Below are positions 23,476-31,453 of a stretch of DNA of 64,000 nucleotides, piece by piece. The notes below the pieces were generated by a model. It made no database searches and had not been told where the DNA came from. It saw only the letters and a list, made by a program, of their open reading frames with translations. This DNA comes from Caulobacter radicis. GTDB taxonomy: Bacteria; Pseudomonadota; Alphaproteobacteria; Caulobacterales; Caulobacteraceae. Where the stretch lies: assembly GCF_003094615.1 (NCBI RefSeq), contig NZ_QDKO01000025.1, positions 1 through 64,000 on the forward strand, given 5' to 3'. The first letter of the stretch is position 1, and every line of letters begins with the position of its first letter. The position numbers and the translations under genes are program-made.

Positions 23476-24326
23476 CCGAAATCCATCCGCCCGCGCACGC
23501 CTATGACGACCGATCGATCCAGGCCGTCAAAGCCGTTCTTCTAGAGATCGGGCAGATCCTTGGCAGCTATCGCAACAAGTTCGTCGTCATCGGCGGCGCG
23601 GTGCCATGGCTGCTGCTGGACAATCCGCAGATGCGCCATATCGGCTCGCTCGATGTCGATCTTAGCCTGGACCCCATCGCCCTTGGCGACGGTGAATATG
23701 CGGGCCTGATCGAGGAACTGAAGAAGCATGGCTATGCGCAGGGCGAGGACCTGAAGAAGTTCCAGATGGTCCGCGTCATCGACGCTGCGGACGGCGGGCC
23801 GCCGATCTCGATCATCGTCGACTTCTTGATGCCGCGCGACGCTGTCATCGAAAAGAACGTGCCGCCCCTGATCGAGAACTTCGCCGTCCAGAAAGCCGAT
23901 GGCGCGGCGCTGGCGCTGAAGTTCAGTGAGAGCTTCCTGCTGGAGGGTGTCATGCCCAAGGGCGGTAAGAACAGGATCGAACTCAAGGTCGCCTCGATCC
24001 CGGCGCTCCTCGCCATGAAGGGATTTGCCCTGGCTGGGCGCTCCAAGGACAAGGACGCCTACGACGTCTACTACTGCGTGCGAAACTACGAGGGCGGCGT
24101 CGCGGCGCTGGTCGAGGACTGCAGGCCGCTGCTGGACGACCCCGAAGCGGTGAGCGCCTTCAAGATCATCGCCGAAAAATTCGCCGACCGCGATTTTCAC
24201 GGACCCGAGACGGTGGCGCGCTTCGCCGTCGAGGCCAAAATCCTCGGCGAGCGCACTCGAGATCAGTGGCAGACCGACGCCTACGGGCAGGTTTCTGCGT
24301 GGCTGAAGGGCTTGGGCCTAGTCTAG
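23460..24326 (+). CDS. AbiEii-like nucleotidyltransferase toxin
   Basis: 288 aa. ATG 23460 has AAAGGGA upstream; ATG 23472 overlaps the previous stop (ATGA) and is an alternative. The nucleotidyltransferase core is VVIGGAVPWLLL followed by GSLDVDLSL (Asp65, Asp67), a third acidic strand ISIIVDFL, and the conserved lysine/RDAYD-like block KGFALAGRSKDKDAYDVYY seen in AbiEii/AbiGii proteins. Such enzymes can transfer nucleotides to tRNA and arrest growth; the AbiEi partner counteracts them and represses the operon. The substrate here is not known. Confidence 0.75.
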   Translation: MAKGMTEIHPPAHAYDDRSIQAVKAVLLEIGQILGSYRNKFVVIGGAVPWLLLDNPQMRHIGSLDVDLSLDPIALGDGEYAGLIEELKKHGYAQGEDLKKFQMVRVIDAADGGPPISIIVDFLMPRDAVIEKNVPPLIENFAVQKADGAALALKFSESFLLEGVMPKGGKNRIELKVASIPALLAMKGFALAGRSKDKDAYDVYYCVRNYEGGVAALVEDCRPLLDDPEAVSAFKIIAEKFADRDFHGPETVARFAVEAKILGERTRDQWQTDAYGQVSAWLKGLGLV

Positions 24327-24633
24327 GCGCCGGCGTCGCGATGCTCTCGCGGCTAGGCGGGCCAGCATTCTAGTGCCAGCTTACCAGCCCCCTGGCCGAC
24401 AGGGACGCAGGCGTGGAAAGTCGGCTTCGCCTCATCGGATAAGAGCGGCGGTTAGCATTAAGCGGGGCAGACCTAAGGCGATGCAAGAGAAAGACTTCCC
24501 GCTTTCAGAGGGCGGGCTCTGCTGACGCTGGGCCGGGAAAATCCAGTGTGCAGACAAACGCGTAAGGCCCCAAGGGGCCGGACGCTTCAATCTTGCCATA
24601 CGCTCGAACGCCCCCCTCCGCCGCTCAACCATC
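24327..24633. other. 307-bp gap
   Basis: No gene, terminator with T-run or clear repeat is seen. Composition is slightly less GC-rich than the neighbours. Confidence 0.4.
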
Positions 24634-24996
24634 TCACAATCGCGCCCCCCTCAATCCGACATCGCGTGCCTTGAGGCGACGATAATCCTGTCCATTCACG
24701 AAACCCGCCTCAAGGCAGCCCAGCCGTGTGAACCCGGCTCCAGTCCCGTTTGACCAGACCGCTCCGTCGGGACGCATGGCTAGAAAGGTCGGCCAGCGCG
24801 TTGGCTGAGGCTTGGCGCTAATGATGTGGATTAAAACCTCATCGCGGCCTAGTTCGATCGACGCCAGATCGCGCACGTCGTAGCGGCTCCCGATCCGTAC
24901 CTTTGATCCACCGTCCAGATCTTGGCGGTCACCGAAGCGATGCTTTGGCATCCACGCCATATGGCGTGCAACGCCGCTCACTGAACGACGTCGCAC
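24634..24996 (-). CDS. Possible hypothetical protein
   Basis: Open frame of up to 120 aa on the minus strand. The part from about residue 30 (KVRIGSRYDVRDLASIELGR ... WPTFLAMRPDGAVWSNGTGAG) has a natural amino-acid mix and could be a small enzyme-like or phage-type protein. The N-terminus is Arg-rich and no ribosome site is evident. It may be a truncated remnant. No family is recognised. Confidence 0.3.
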   Translation of the reverse strand: MRRRSVSGVARHMAWMPKHRFGDRQDLDGGSKVRIGSRYDVRDLASIELGRDEVLIHIISAKPQPTRWPTFLAMRPDGAVWSNGTGAGFTRLGCLEAGFVNGQDYRRLKARDVGLRGARL

Positions 24997-25044
24997 TATC
25001 CGCGCTCGCCGGCGCGAAGCCTCATCGGCAGATCGGGTTACGCC

Positions 25045-26619
25045 TTACTTGCGGCCCAGAATCTGCGACATCGATCGGCAGAGGCTAAGCGTCGGATCAG
25101 CATCCGAACCGAATGCGCGCCACGCAACGACGCCATCGGGGCGGATCAGGCAGGCGCCCTGCGAGGAGACCGTAAAAGTCGCCTCGAAGCTGCGATCCTC
25201 TGGGAAGCACACTCGCTGGCCAACGGCGATGCTACGCAATGGGACATCCAGGTCGCGCGCCACGGCGAGGCCAGCATTGATCCATCGGACGTCCGGGCTC
25301 AGCAGGACGAAATCTTGGGAAAAGAGATCGAGCGTGGAGAGGGTCCGGCCGTCGAAGCTGATCCACACGTGAGGCGCCCGGGCGCCAGGCTGCCCAGCCC
25401 AGATATCAGGATGCGCGGCGGGTGGAAGGTCCTCGTCATTGGAGATGACGGCCGTTGAGCTGACCCTTTGACCAAGCTCCATCGCCTCGGCGCCGAAGAG
25501 GGGTTCGCCCGCCAGCTGGTCGCCGGCCCAGCGACGATAGTCTGGCCTTGCGAAGGTTTGCTGATGTCGCAGCCAGCCGATGGGCTGGCGCTCGGCGCTG
25601 TAGGTGTCCAGCAAGGCGGGCGAAGCCACGCCACGAAGCACAAGGTCAAGTTTCCAGGCTAGATTGTAGGCGTCGTCGATCCCGGTGTTTGCGCCGAATC
25701 CGCCCCGGGTCGGGGGGAGCTGGTGGGCGGCGTCGCCGGCCAGGAAGACCCGCCCCCGGCTGTAACTGCGCGCGATCCGGCCAGCCATCTCCCAGCGCCC
25801 TGTCGTGATCAGCTCCACGGGCAGATCCTGGCCCAGGGCGCGCCGGATCGCGGACCTCAGCTGGTCCTCGGACCGCTCCTCGTCGTCGCTGAACATCAGC
25901 ACCCAGCGGCCATCTGGGTAATGCGTAAGGAACGCCTGGAAGCCGGGCTGTTCAATCTCGAACTGCTGGATGCCCCGCTCGAGGTAGGGCTCGGCGGCCT
26001 CGCAACGGAAAAGAACGCTACGGATCGTTCGCAAGAATCCAACGCCGTCGCGCCCTATCCCGAGGTGCTCGCGGATCGGGCTGTCGGCGCCATCCGCCGC
26101 GATGAGATAGTCTGCGCGGATATCATAAATCTCGAACGTGTCGCGGGAGCGCACCTGTGCGGTGACGCCGTCCTTGGTCTCGGCGAACGACAGCATCTCC
26201 ACGCCAAGCCGGAGGTCGGCCCCGCGATGCAAGGCCTGCTCTCTCAGAATGGGCTCAAGCCTATCTTGGGCGATCGCGGCCCCGGTGCAGGGAGAGACTT
26301 GTCCCTTGTCGGGTTCGGCCTGTCCGGGCGTCCAGGGCGTCTCCTCGCCCCAGCGGCCGGTCAGGCTTTCGACCTTGGCGCGCCGCAGGCGAATGTCGGG
26401 GCGGGCCTGGGGGATGAGATCGGCGATCCCGACGGCGCGGTAATGCTCGAGCGTCAGTTCAGTGAAACCGATGGCGCGAGGATGTGGCGAACTGCCCCTG
26501 TGCTTTTCGACCAGGATTGTACTGACGCCCCGGGAAGAGAGGAATAGCGCCGCGGAGAGGCCAACGAGGCTCCCTCCGACGATCAGGACTTGGGTATTGT
26601 TCGGGGTATTGTTCTGCAC
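25045..26619 (-). CDS. FAD-dependent aromatic-ring hydroxylase (PHBH fold)
   Basis: 524 aa from GTG 26619 (VQNNTPNNTQVL); AAAGGA lies about 14 bases upstream and a longer Arg-rich start is unlikely. FAD motif VLIVGGSLVGLSAALFL at residues 10-26, the DG motif AADGADSPIREHL, the GD motif GRVFLAGDAAHQLPPTRGGF, and a C-terminal thioredoxin-like domain (CLIRPDGVVAWRAF) as in phenol- and polyketide-type hydroxylases. It would hydroxylate a phenolic or polyketide substrate with NAD(P)H and O2. Neighbours give no pathway. It is distinct from the MhpA-like enzyme at 59559. Confidence 0.85.
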   Translation of the reverse strand: MQNNTPNNTQVLIVGGSLVGLSAALFLSSRGVSTILVEKHRGSSPHPRAIGFTELTLEHYRAVGIADLIPQARPDIRLRRAKVESLTGRWGEETPWTPGQAEPDKGQVSPCTGAAIAQDRLEPILREQALHRGADLRLGVEMLSFAETKDGVTAQVRSRDTFEIYDIRADYLIAADGADSPIREHLGIGRDGVGFLRTIRSVLFRCEAAEPYLERGIQQFEIEQPGFQAFLTHYPDGRWVLMFSDDEERSEDQLRSAIRRALGQDLPVELITTGRWEMAGRIARSYSRGRVFLAGDAAHQLPPTRGGFGANTGIDDAYNLAWKLDLVLRGVASPALLDTYSAERQPIGWLRHQQTFARPDYRRWAGDQLAGEPLFGAEAMELGQRVSSTAVISNDEDLPPAAHPDIWAGQPGARAPHVWISFDGRTLSTLDLFSQDFVLLSPDVRWINAGLAVARDLDVPLRSIAVGQRVCFPEDRSFEATFTVSSQGACLIRPDGVVAWRAFGSDADPTLSLCRSMSQILGRK

Positions 26620-26955
26620 GGCGTGCGATCCTTTCGCTCGACGTCGCCGAAGGCGACGAAAAGGACTGGCCGCTTTTTCGCGACGCACAGGACCGATCGG
26701 CCGGGATAGTGTCGATCATTCCAGGGCCTTCGACGAGAAAACGGCGCAAGTCCGCTTCTGTCGTGGTCCGCGGCCCTCAGGGCTGGAATATCGCTACCGC
26801 TTGGATAGCTGACCGGGGCTCACCACGTCCGGTCCACCTTTTTCGACAGGACTCCCTTACCGTCGGGCGCCCCGCAGTGCAACAGCACGGTGACCCGGCG
26901 AGAGGGCTCCGTCCGGCGCCGGCCTCTTGGCCTCGCCGATGAAATCTGCCTTACG
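26620..26955. other. 336-bp gap upstream of the hydroxylase
   Basis: No gene is seen. CGTCGCC-GAA-GGCGACG (about 26642-26658) is a hairpin close to the hydroxylase start that could affect its mRNA leader. The promoter of the hydroxylase should be here, but no clear -35/-10 pair is visible. Confidence 0.35.
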
Positions 26956-27744
26956 CTACCGCATGAAGCAGACCGCATCGCTGCGGCCAAGGGCCCTTAC
27001 GGCTGCGTCCAGTGCGGCCTGCGACCTTGGTCCCCGACTGGCGTCGACAGTGACGCCGTGCGTGGCCAGGAGGCGGTCCGAATAGAGGATCATGACCGGA
27101 TCCGGCGTCGGGCACAGCGCCAGGCGTCCGTCGTCCGAGAGATCATTGAAGCCCGCCATCCAACGAAAGAAGTTCACGTCGACACCGGCCCGTCTCAGGA
27201 ACGCGTCCTGCCGATCGATCTGTTTTTGGACGCCGGCGCGAACGCCGGCGACCTGCGCCTCGACCTGCTCGGCCGCGACCTGCGCCGCGATCGCCTTGCG
27301 CAGCTGGGCCTCGTCGAGCCGATGCGCCCCGCCGTGGAACAGCAGCAGGGCGTCATCGTCGATCACGCGACGGTCGCCGGCCGTGAACAGGTAGTTGGCG
27401 CACGAGGGTGCGCAGACCGTCTGGGCCACCACCGTGGTCTGGAGGGGTATCAGCGCCTCGCCCATGGCCATGCCGGCGTTGATCTCGCCGCCGCCCGAAT
27501 TGACCACGACCACGACAGGGGCCGAAGGCTCGAACTTCGACAGCGCGCTGACGAAGGCCGCCGATGTCTCATCGTTGATTGGGCCCGAGAAGCACAGGCC
27601 GTCGGACGCGATCTGGCGCACGGGCTGTGATTGGTTATCGGAAGAACGGCTCCACGTCCGGCAAGCCTCGATGATCGCGGTCTCTCGATCCAGGCTGGCG
27701 GGACCGGTCATTCCGAGGAAGGCGATTAGAACTGAAAGCCACAT
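26956..27744 (-). CDS. Secreted ClpP-like serine protease
   Basis: 262 aa from ATG 27744, with GGAA six bases upstream; ATG 27750 is the alternative, two codons longer. N-terminal signal peptide (MWLSVLIAFLGMTGPASL). The ClpP/crotonase fold is shown by VVVVNSGGGEINAGMAMGEAL, the nucleophile region VCAPSCANYLFTAG and LLLFHGGAHR (Ser116 and His139, numbered from ATG 27750). This resembles periplasmic ClpP-type or SDH-like peptidases rather than cytoplasmic ClpP. Two extra Cys (CRTW, GLCF) may form a disulfide. No neighbour indicates a substrate. Confidence 0.75.
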   Translation of the reverse strand: MWLSVLIAFLGMTGPASLDRETAIIEACRTWSRSSDNQSQPVRQIASDGLCFSGPINDETSAAFVSALSKFEPSAPVVVVVNSGGGEINAGMAMGEALIPLQTTVVAQTVCAPSCANYLFTAGDRRVIDDDALLLFHGGAHRLDEAQLRKAIAAQVAAEQVEAQVAGVRAGVQKQIDRQDAFLRRAGVDVNFFRWMAGFNDLSDDGRLALCPTPDPVMILYSDRLLATHGVTVDASRGPRSQAALDAAVRALGRSDAVCFMR

Positions 27745-27845
27745 GGTCATTTCCGGGTCGAAGGGGCCTGGCCAGCATCATGACCTGGGACCGGGTCACA
27801 TCGCGGTTCGTTGGCGGGGCTCCGGGCCCGATTGAGGCCTGACCG

Positions 27846-28247
27846 TCACTTGGCCTGATCGACGACGTGGGCGTGCTCGACGAGCGTCTTGCCCTTCTCG
27901 ACGATGTAGGTGGCGAGCTCGGCGCCGTTGGCGGCCCCAGGATTGCGCGCCTTGTGCGCGACGCCGGCCGGGACGAACAGCACGTCGCCGGCCTTCAAGG
28001 TGACAGGGCTCTTGCCCTCCAGCTGGTACTCCAGCACGCCTTCGAGGACGTAAATGACTTCCTCGCCGGGGTGGCGATGCCAGGGGGCCTCGGCGCCCGG
28101 CGCGATGTCGATGCGGGCCTGGATCGTCTCGCGGCCCGGGATCGACAGGTCGTGGCGCTGCAGGTCGGTGCGGGTGACAGGCTGGGCGGCCAGGGCCGGC
28201 GAGGCGAGCAGCGTCGCGGCGACGATGGCGCCGAAGAAGTTGGACAT
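27846..28247 (-). CDS. Exported cupin-fold protein
   Basis: 133 aa from ATG 28247 with GAAGGAG upstream. Signal peptide MSNFFGAIVAATLLASPALAA. Cupin motif 1 is PWHRHPGEEVIYVLEG and motif 2 is GDVLFVPAGVAHKARN, giving the His/Glu metal set. Single-domain periplasmic cupins of this kind often follow hydrolases or oxidative-stress genes. It probably forms an operon with the two hydrolases upstream, 54 bp after the nearer one. Confidence 0.82.
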   Translation of the reverse strand: MSNFFGAIVAATLLASPALAAQPVTRTDLQRHDLSIPGRETIQARIDIAPGAEAPWHRHPGEEVIYVLEGVLEYQLEGKSPVTLKAGDVLFVPAGVAHKARNPGAANGAELATYIVEKGKTLVEHAHVVDQAK

Positions 28248-28301
28248 GGTGGTCTCCTTCCAGATCCCGGCCCCGTTGGGGCCGGGTTTTCGTTGATGCA
28301 C

Positions 28302-29078
28302 TTAAGGGCGCGTGGCGCCCTGGCTGACGCCTTGGGCGGCGGCTTCGATGACGCTGGCCACGGCCTTGGGCTGGGAGGCGAAGACGACGTGGCTTCCCTT
28401 CACCTCGGTCGCCTTGGCGCCGATGCGCTGGGCGGTCTTGCGCAGCAGCGCCGGGGCGATGGCGCCGTCCTCGGTGGCGACGACGGCCCAACTGGGCTTG
28501 GTCTTCCAGGCCGCGACGGTGAGCTTGGCCTTAAGCGCGGCCATCGCGACCGGGTTCTGCGAGGCCTGCAGGAAGGCCGCGTCCTTTTCCGACAGGTCGG
28601 CCGCAAAGCCCGCGCGGAACGTCTCGGCCTTCAGGAAAGCGAAGCCATCGGCGGTTTCCTGCGGCTGGAAGTTGGGCGGCGGAGGGATGTCGGCGTACTG
28701 GTCGAGCACCGACTGGCCGATGTCGGGGGCGAAGGCGGCGACATAGACTAGGCCCGCGACCTTGGGATTGTCGCCGGCCTGGCTGATCACCGCGCCGCCA
28801 TAGGAGTGTCCGACCAGGATCACCGGCCCATCCTGGCGGGCGATGACGCGATTGGTGGCGTCGACGTCGGCCTCGAGCGAGGTCAGCGGGTTTTGCACGA
28901 TGCTGACCTTGTAGCCGCGGGCGGTCAGCTGGTCGTAGACGCCGCGCCAGCCCGACCCGTCGGCGAAGGCGCCGTGGACCAGGACAACGTTCTTGACGGC
29001 CGGGGCGGCCGGCTGGGCCGAGGCGGAGGTGGCGATGCCGAGCGCCAGGGCGCCGGAGAGCAGGACGGACTTGAACAT
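28302..29078 (-). CDS. Exported alpha/beta hydrolase
   Basis: 258 aa with signal peptide MFKSVLLSGALALGIATSASA. Fold markers: NVVLVHGAFADGSGWRGV (oxyanion HG), nucleophile elbow VGHSYGGAV and a late SHVVFASQP His. It resembles the salicylate-esterase/plant-hydroxynitrile-lyase-like group common in soil bacteria. A GAGGAGATCCTC-like leader gives a good ribosome site. It lies between the cupin and the second hydrolase, probably in one transcript from the 30152 promoter. Confidence 0.85.
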   Translation of the reverse strand: MFKSVLLSGALALGIATSASAQPAAPAVKNVVLVHGAFADGSGWRGVYDQLTARGYKVSIVQNPLTSLEADVDATNRVIARQDGPVILVGHSYGGAVISQAGDNPKVAGLVYVAAFAPDIGQSVLDQYADIPPPPNFQPQETADGFAFLKAETFRAGFAADLSEKDAAFLQASQNPVAMAALKAKLTVAAWKTKPSWAVVATEDGAIAPALLRKTAQRIGAKATEVKGSHVVFASQPKAVASVIEAAAQGVSQGATRP

Positions 29079-29168
29079 GAGGATCTCCTCGAAAGGGTGT
29101 CGGCGGGCGTGGCCGCCATGGGTTGGTGGCTTGGGCGTCGAGCGAGGCGACGAGAGGCGTTGACCGGG

Positions 29169-30152
29169 CTAGGCGCGGAAGAAGGCCAGCAGGTCCTTGT
29201 TGATGACGTCGGGATGGGTCGACGCCATGCCGTGCGGCAGGCCCGGATAGGTCTTCAGCGTACCCTTCCGGACCAGCTTGATGGCCAGGTGGGCGCTGTC
29301 GGCGATCGGGACGATCTGGTCGTCCTCGCCGTGCATGATCAGCACCGGCACGTCGACCTTCTGCAGGTCCGGCGTGAAGTCGGTCTCGGAAAAGGCGGCG
29401 ATGCAGTCGTAGTGGGCCTTGGCCCCGCCCATCATGCCCTGGCGCCACCAGTTGTCGATCAGGCCCTGGCTGACCTTCGCACCCGGACGGTTGAAGCCAT
29501 AGAAGGGCCCGGCCGGAACGTCCTGGAAGAACTGGGCGCGGTTAGCGGCCAGCGCGGTGCGGAAGCCGTCGAAGACCTCGCGGGGCAGGCCGCCTGGGTT
29601 GGCGGGGGTCTTCAGCATGATCGGCGGCACCGCGCCGACCAGCACGACCTTGGCCACCCGGCCCGGCTTGGCGCGGGCCGCGTAGTGGATCGCCTCGCCG
29701 CCGCCGGTCGAGTGGCCGACATGGATGGCGTTCTTCAGGTCCAGGTGGTCGGTCAGCGCGACGACGTCGGCGGCGTAGGTGTCCATCTCGTTGCCGGTGT
29801 CGGTCTGGCTCGAGCGGCCATGGCCGCGGCGGTCGTGGGCGATCACTCGATAGCCTTGCGCCAGGAAGAACAGCATCTGGGCGTCCCAGTCGTCGCTGCT
29901 CAGCGGCCAGCCGTGGTGGAAGACGATCGGCTGGGCGGTCTTGGGACCCCAGTCCTTGTAGAAGATCTGCGCGCCGTCCTGGACGGTGACGTAGCCGCTG
30001 CCCGTGGTCGACTTGGCGGCCTTCGCTGGCGTTGCGGCGGCGGGCGACTGGGCTGCGGCGGCGATCGGCAGCGCCGCCGCCATGAGGCCGGCCCCGGCGG
30101 TCATCAGGCCACGGCGTGAAGCTTGGACGGAGGTACGGTTGGACTGGCTCAT
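29169..30152 (-). CDS. Tat-exported alpha/beta hydrolase (non-heme haloperoxidase-like)
   Basis: 327 aa. The N-terminus [20 protein letters not shown] is a twin-arginine signal. The mature enzyme has [30 protein letters not shown], nucleophile [21 protein letters not shown] and a C-terminal LPHGMASTH His. These are the hallmarks of the chloroperoxidase/perhydrolase group (CPO-L-like), which can make peracids. Divergent from the OhrR-like gene with shared operators, so probably derepressed by organic peroxides. Confidence 0.87.
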   Translation of the reverse strand: MSQSNRTSVQASRRGLMTAGAGLMAAALPIAAAAQSPAAATPAKAAKSTTGSGYVTVQDGAQIFYKDWGPKTAQPIVFHHGWPLSSDDWDAQMLFFLAQGYRVIAHDRRGHGRSSQTDTGNEMDTYAADVVALTDHLDLKNAIHVGHSTGGGEAIHYAARAKPGRVAKVVLVGAVPPIMLKTPANPGGLPREVFDGFRTALAANRAQFFQDVPAGPFYGFNRPGAKVSQGLIDNWWRQGMMGGAKAHYDCIAAFSETDFTPDLQKVDVPVLIMHGEDDQIVPIADSAHLAIKLVRKGTLKTYPGLPHGMASTHPDVINKDLLAFFRA

Positions 30153-30176
30153 CTGGATCCCCTTGAGAAAGTTTTT

Positions 30177-30254
30177 GCGATATCTGTTATCGCGATATCG
30201 ATATGCCTAGAGGTGCTGCGGCGCGCTGTCCAGCATTTTCTTTATCGCGATATC
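30177..30254. promoter_or_regulatory. Twin TATCGCGATA operators between hydrolase and MarR/OhrR genes
   Basis: The palindrome TATCGCGATA occurs at 30188-30197 and 30243-30252, both within TTATCGCGATATC. A further GCGATATC half-site is at 30177-30184. The first lies 36 bp before the hydrolase start, the second 48 bp before the regulator start. The centres are 55 bp apart. These are the obvious binding sites for the MarR-type regulator. Confidence 0.7.
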
Positions 30255-30299
30255 ATTTTTCGTGGTAATGAGCGGTGGGTAGCCCAGAGAGGAACAACC

Positions 30300-30722
30300 G
30301 TGCCTATCCCGCTCGACGACCAGGTTTGCTTTTCGCTCTACGCCACGAGCATGGCGATCAACCGCACCTACAAGCCCATGCTCGATGCGATGGGCATCAC
30401 CTATCCGCAGTATTTGGTCCTGAACGTCCTGGGCGAGGCCGACGGCGCCACCGTCGGCGCGATCGCCCAGCGGCTCTTCCTGGAGTCCAGCACCGTGACG
30501 CCCCCGATCAAGCGCCTTGAGCAGGCGGGTCTTGTCGTGCGCCAGCGAAGCGCCGCCGACGAGCGCCAGGTCCAGGTCCGCCTGACCGACGCGGGGCGAG
30601 CCCTGCTCAAGGAATGCGACTGTCTGGGACAGACCCTGGCCGCCAAGTCGGGACTGACCGCCGAGAACCTCGATAGCTTGAACAAGCAAGTGCAGCATCT
30701 TCGCGCGAAGCTGGCGGACTAG
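30300..30722 (+). CDS. OhrR-like MarR-family regulator
   Basis: 140 aa from GTG 30300 (AGAGGAAC upstream); the longer open frame runs back through the operators. The N-terminus PLDDQVCFSLYATSMAINRT carries a Cys at position 10 in the place of the peroxide-sensing Cys of OhrR. MGITYPQYLVLNVLGEADG and the winged helix IAQRLFLESSTVTPPIKRLEQAGLVVRQRS...DERQVQVRLT follow. OhrR proteins release DNA when the Cys is oxidised by organic hydroperoxides. Here the divergent target is a haloperoxidase-like hydrolase instead of the usual ohr. Confidence 0.85.
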   Translation: MPIPLDDQVCFSLYATSMAINRTYKPMLDAMGITYPQYLVLNVLGEADGATVGAIAQRLFLESSTVTPPIKRLEQAGLVVRQRSAADERQVQVRLTDAGRALLKECDCLGQTLAAKSGLTAENLDSLNKQVQHLRAKLAD

Positions 30723-30947
30723 CCGGGACGCCCCCGGGGCGCGCTGCAAGAGATGGGGCGCCAATCCCAAACGGGCGCGGGTCATGGCGGACCTGCCTGC
30801 GGCAGGGAATATCCCTGTGAGCCTTGGTCTGGTCCTATCGTCAAGCGCGGCCGGGTCGGAAGGCATGGGAAGCTCGTTGTGTCGATAGCGCTGCCAGGAT
30901 CTGATCTTCCCGCGCTGCAGGTAAGACCCGGGACGGCTATGGCGGGG

Positions 30948-31322
30948 CTACACTAAAGTGCGGCCGCAAGGGCGGACGCGAATAACCCGCTGGCCGAAGA
31001 GATGGGCGTCGAGGGAGTAGCCGCCTGAACCGGCCAGCATGATCGCTATTGCGTGCAGGGCGTTGACCGCCAGAAACGCCCGCGCGGCCCCCTCAGCGCG
31101 GGGGAGAAGCATGGTGAAGGCGATGGCCAGGACGAGGGCTGCGATCCTGCCCAAAAGGCCAATGATCAACGCGGCCGCGCTCAGCAAGGCCAGAACGCGC
31201 CAGGACGCCGAGGTCGGCAACAGCAGGCAGCATGCCGGTGCGACCGCAGACGCCGCAAGCCGGCTGGCGAGCAGGCCAAGGCCGCTGAGGCCCTTGGGGA
31301 AGCGGGGAAATGTATGAAACAC
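30948..31322 (-). CDS. DoxX-like membrane protein
   Basis: About 125 aa if started at GTG 31322; the frame is open to 31526 but that extension looks non-coding. Three to four membrane segments (LLASRLAASAVAPACCLLL, VLALLSAAALIIGLLG, IAALVLAIAFTMLL, FLAVNALHAIAIMLAG) end with GGYSLDAHLFGQRV, the typical DoxX C-terminus. DoxX proteins are linked to quinone/thiosulfate or thiol redox balance. The start is uncertain. The 225 bp downstream of the MarR gene show no other feature. Confidence 0.55.
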   Translation of the reverse strand: MFHTFPRFPKGLSGLGLLASRLAASAVAPACCLLLPTSASWRVLALLSAAALIIGLLGRIAALVLAIAFTMLLPRAEGAARAFLAVNALHAIAIMLAGSGGYSLDAHLFGQRVIRVRPCGRTLV

Positions 31323-31453
31323 GGCGCCGATGCTGGCAGGCCAAGTTCGCGGCCAAAAGCTCCGAAGGGCTGGTCGTGCGACAACCCGCTCGATATTGAG
31401 CGTCCCGGCTTTGCGGGTGTAGCTCGTCTTGCAGGGGCCGTCTTGAGGATGTG

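Noticed and set aside
24432..24632. Short minus-strand frame in the 24.3-24.6 kb gap
   Set aside because: No ribosome site, no family features and atypical composition.
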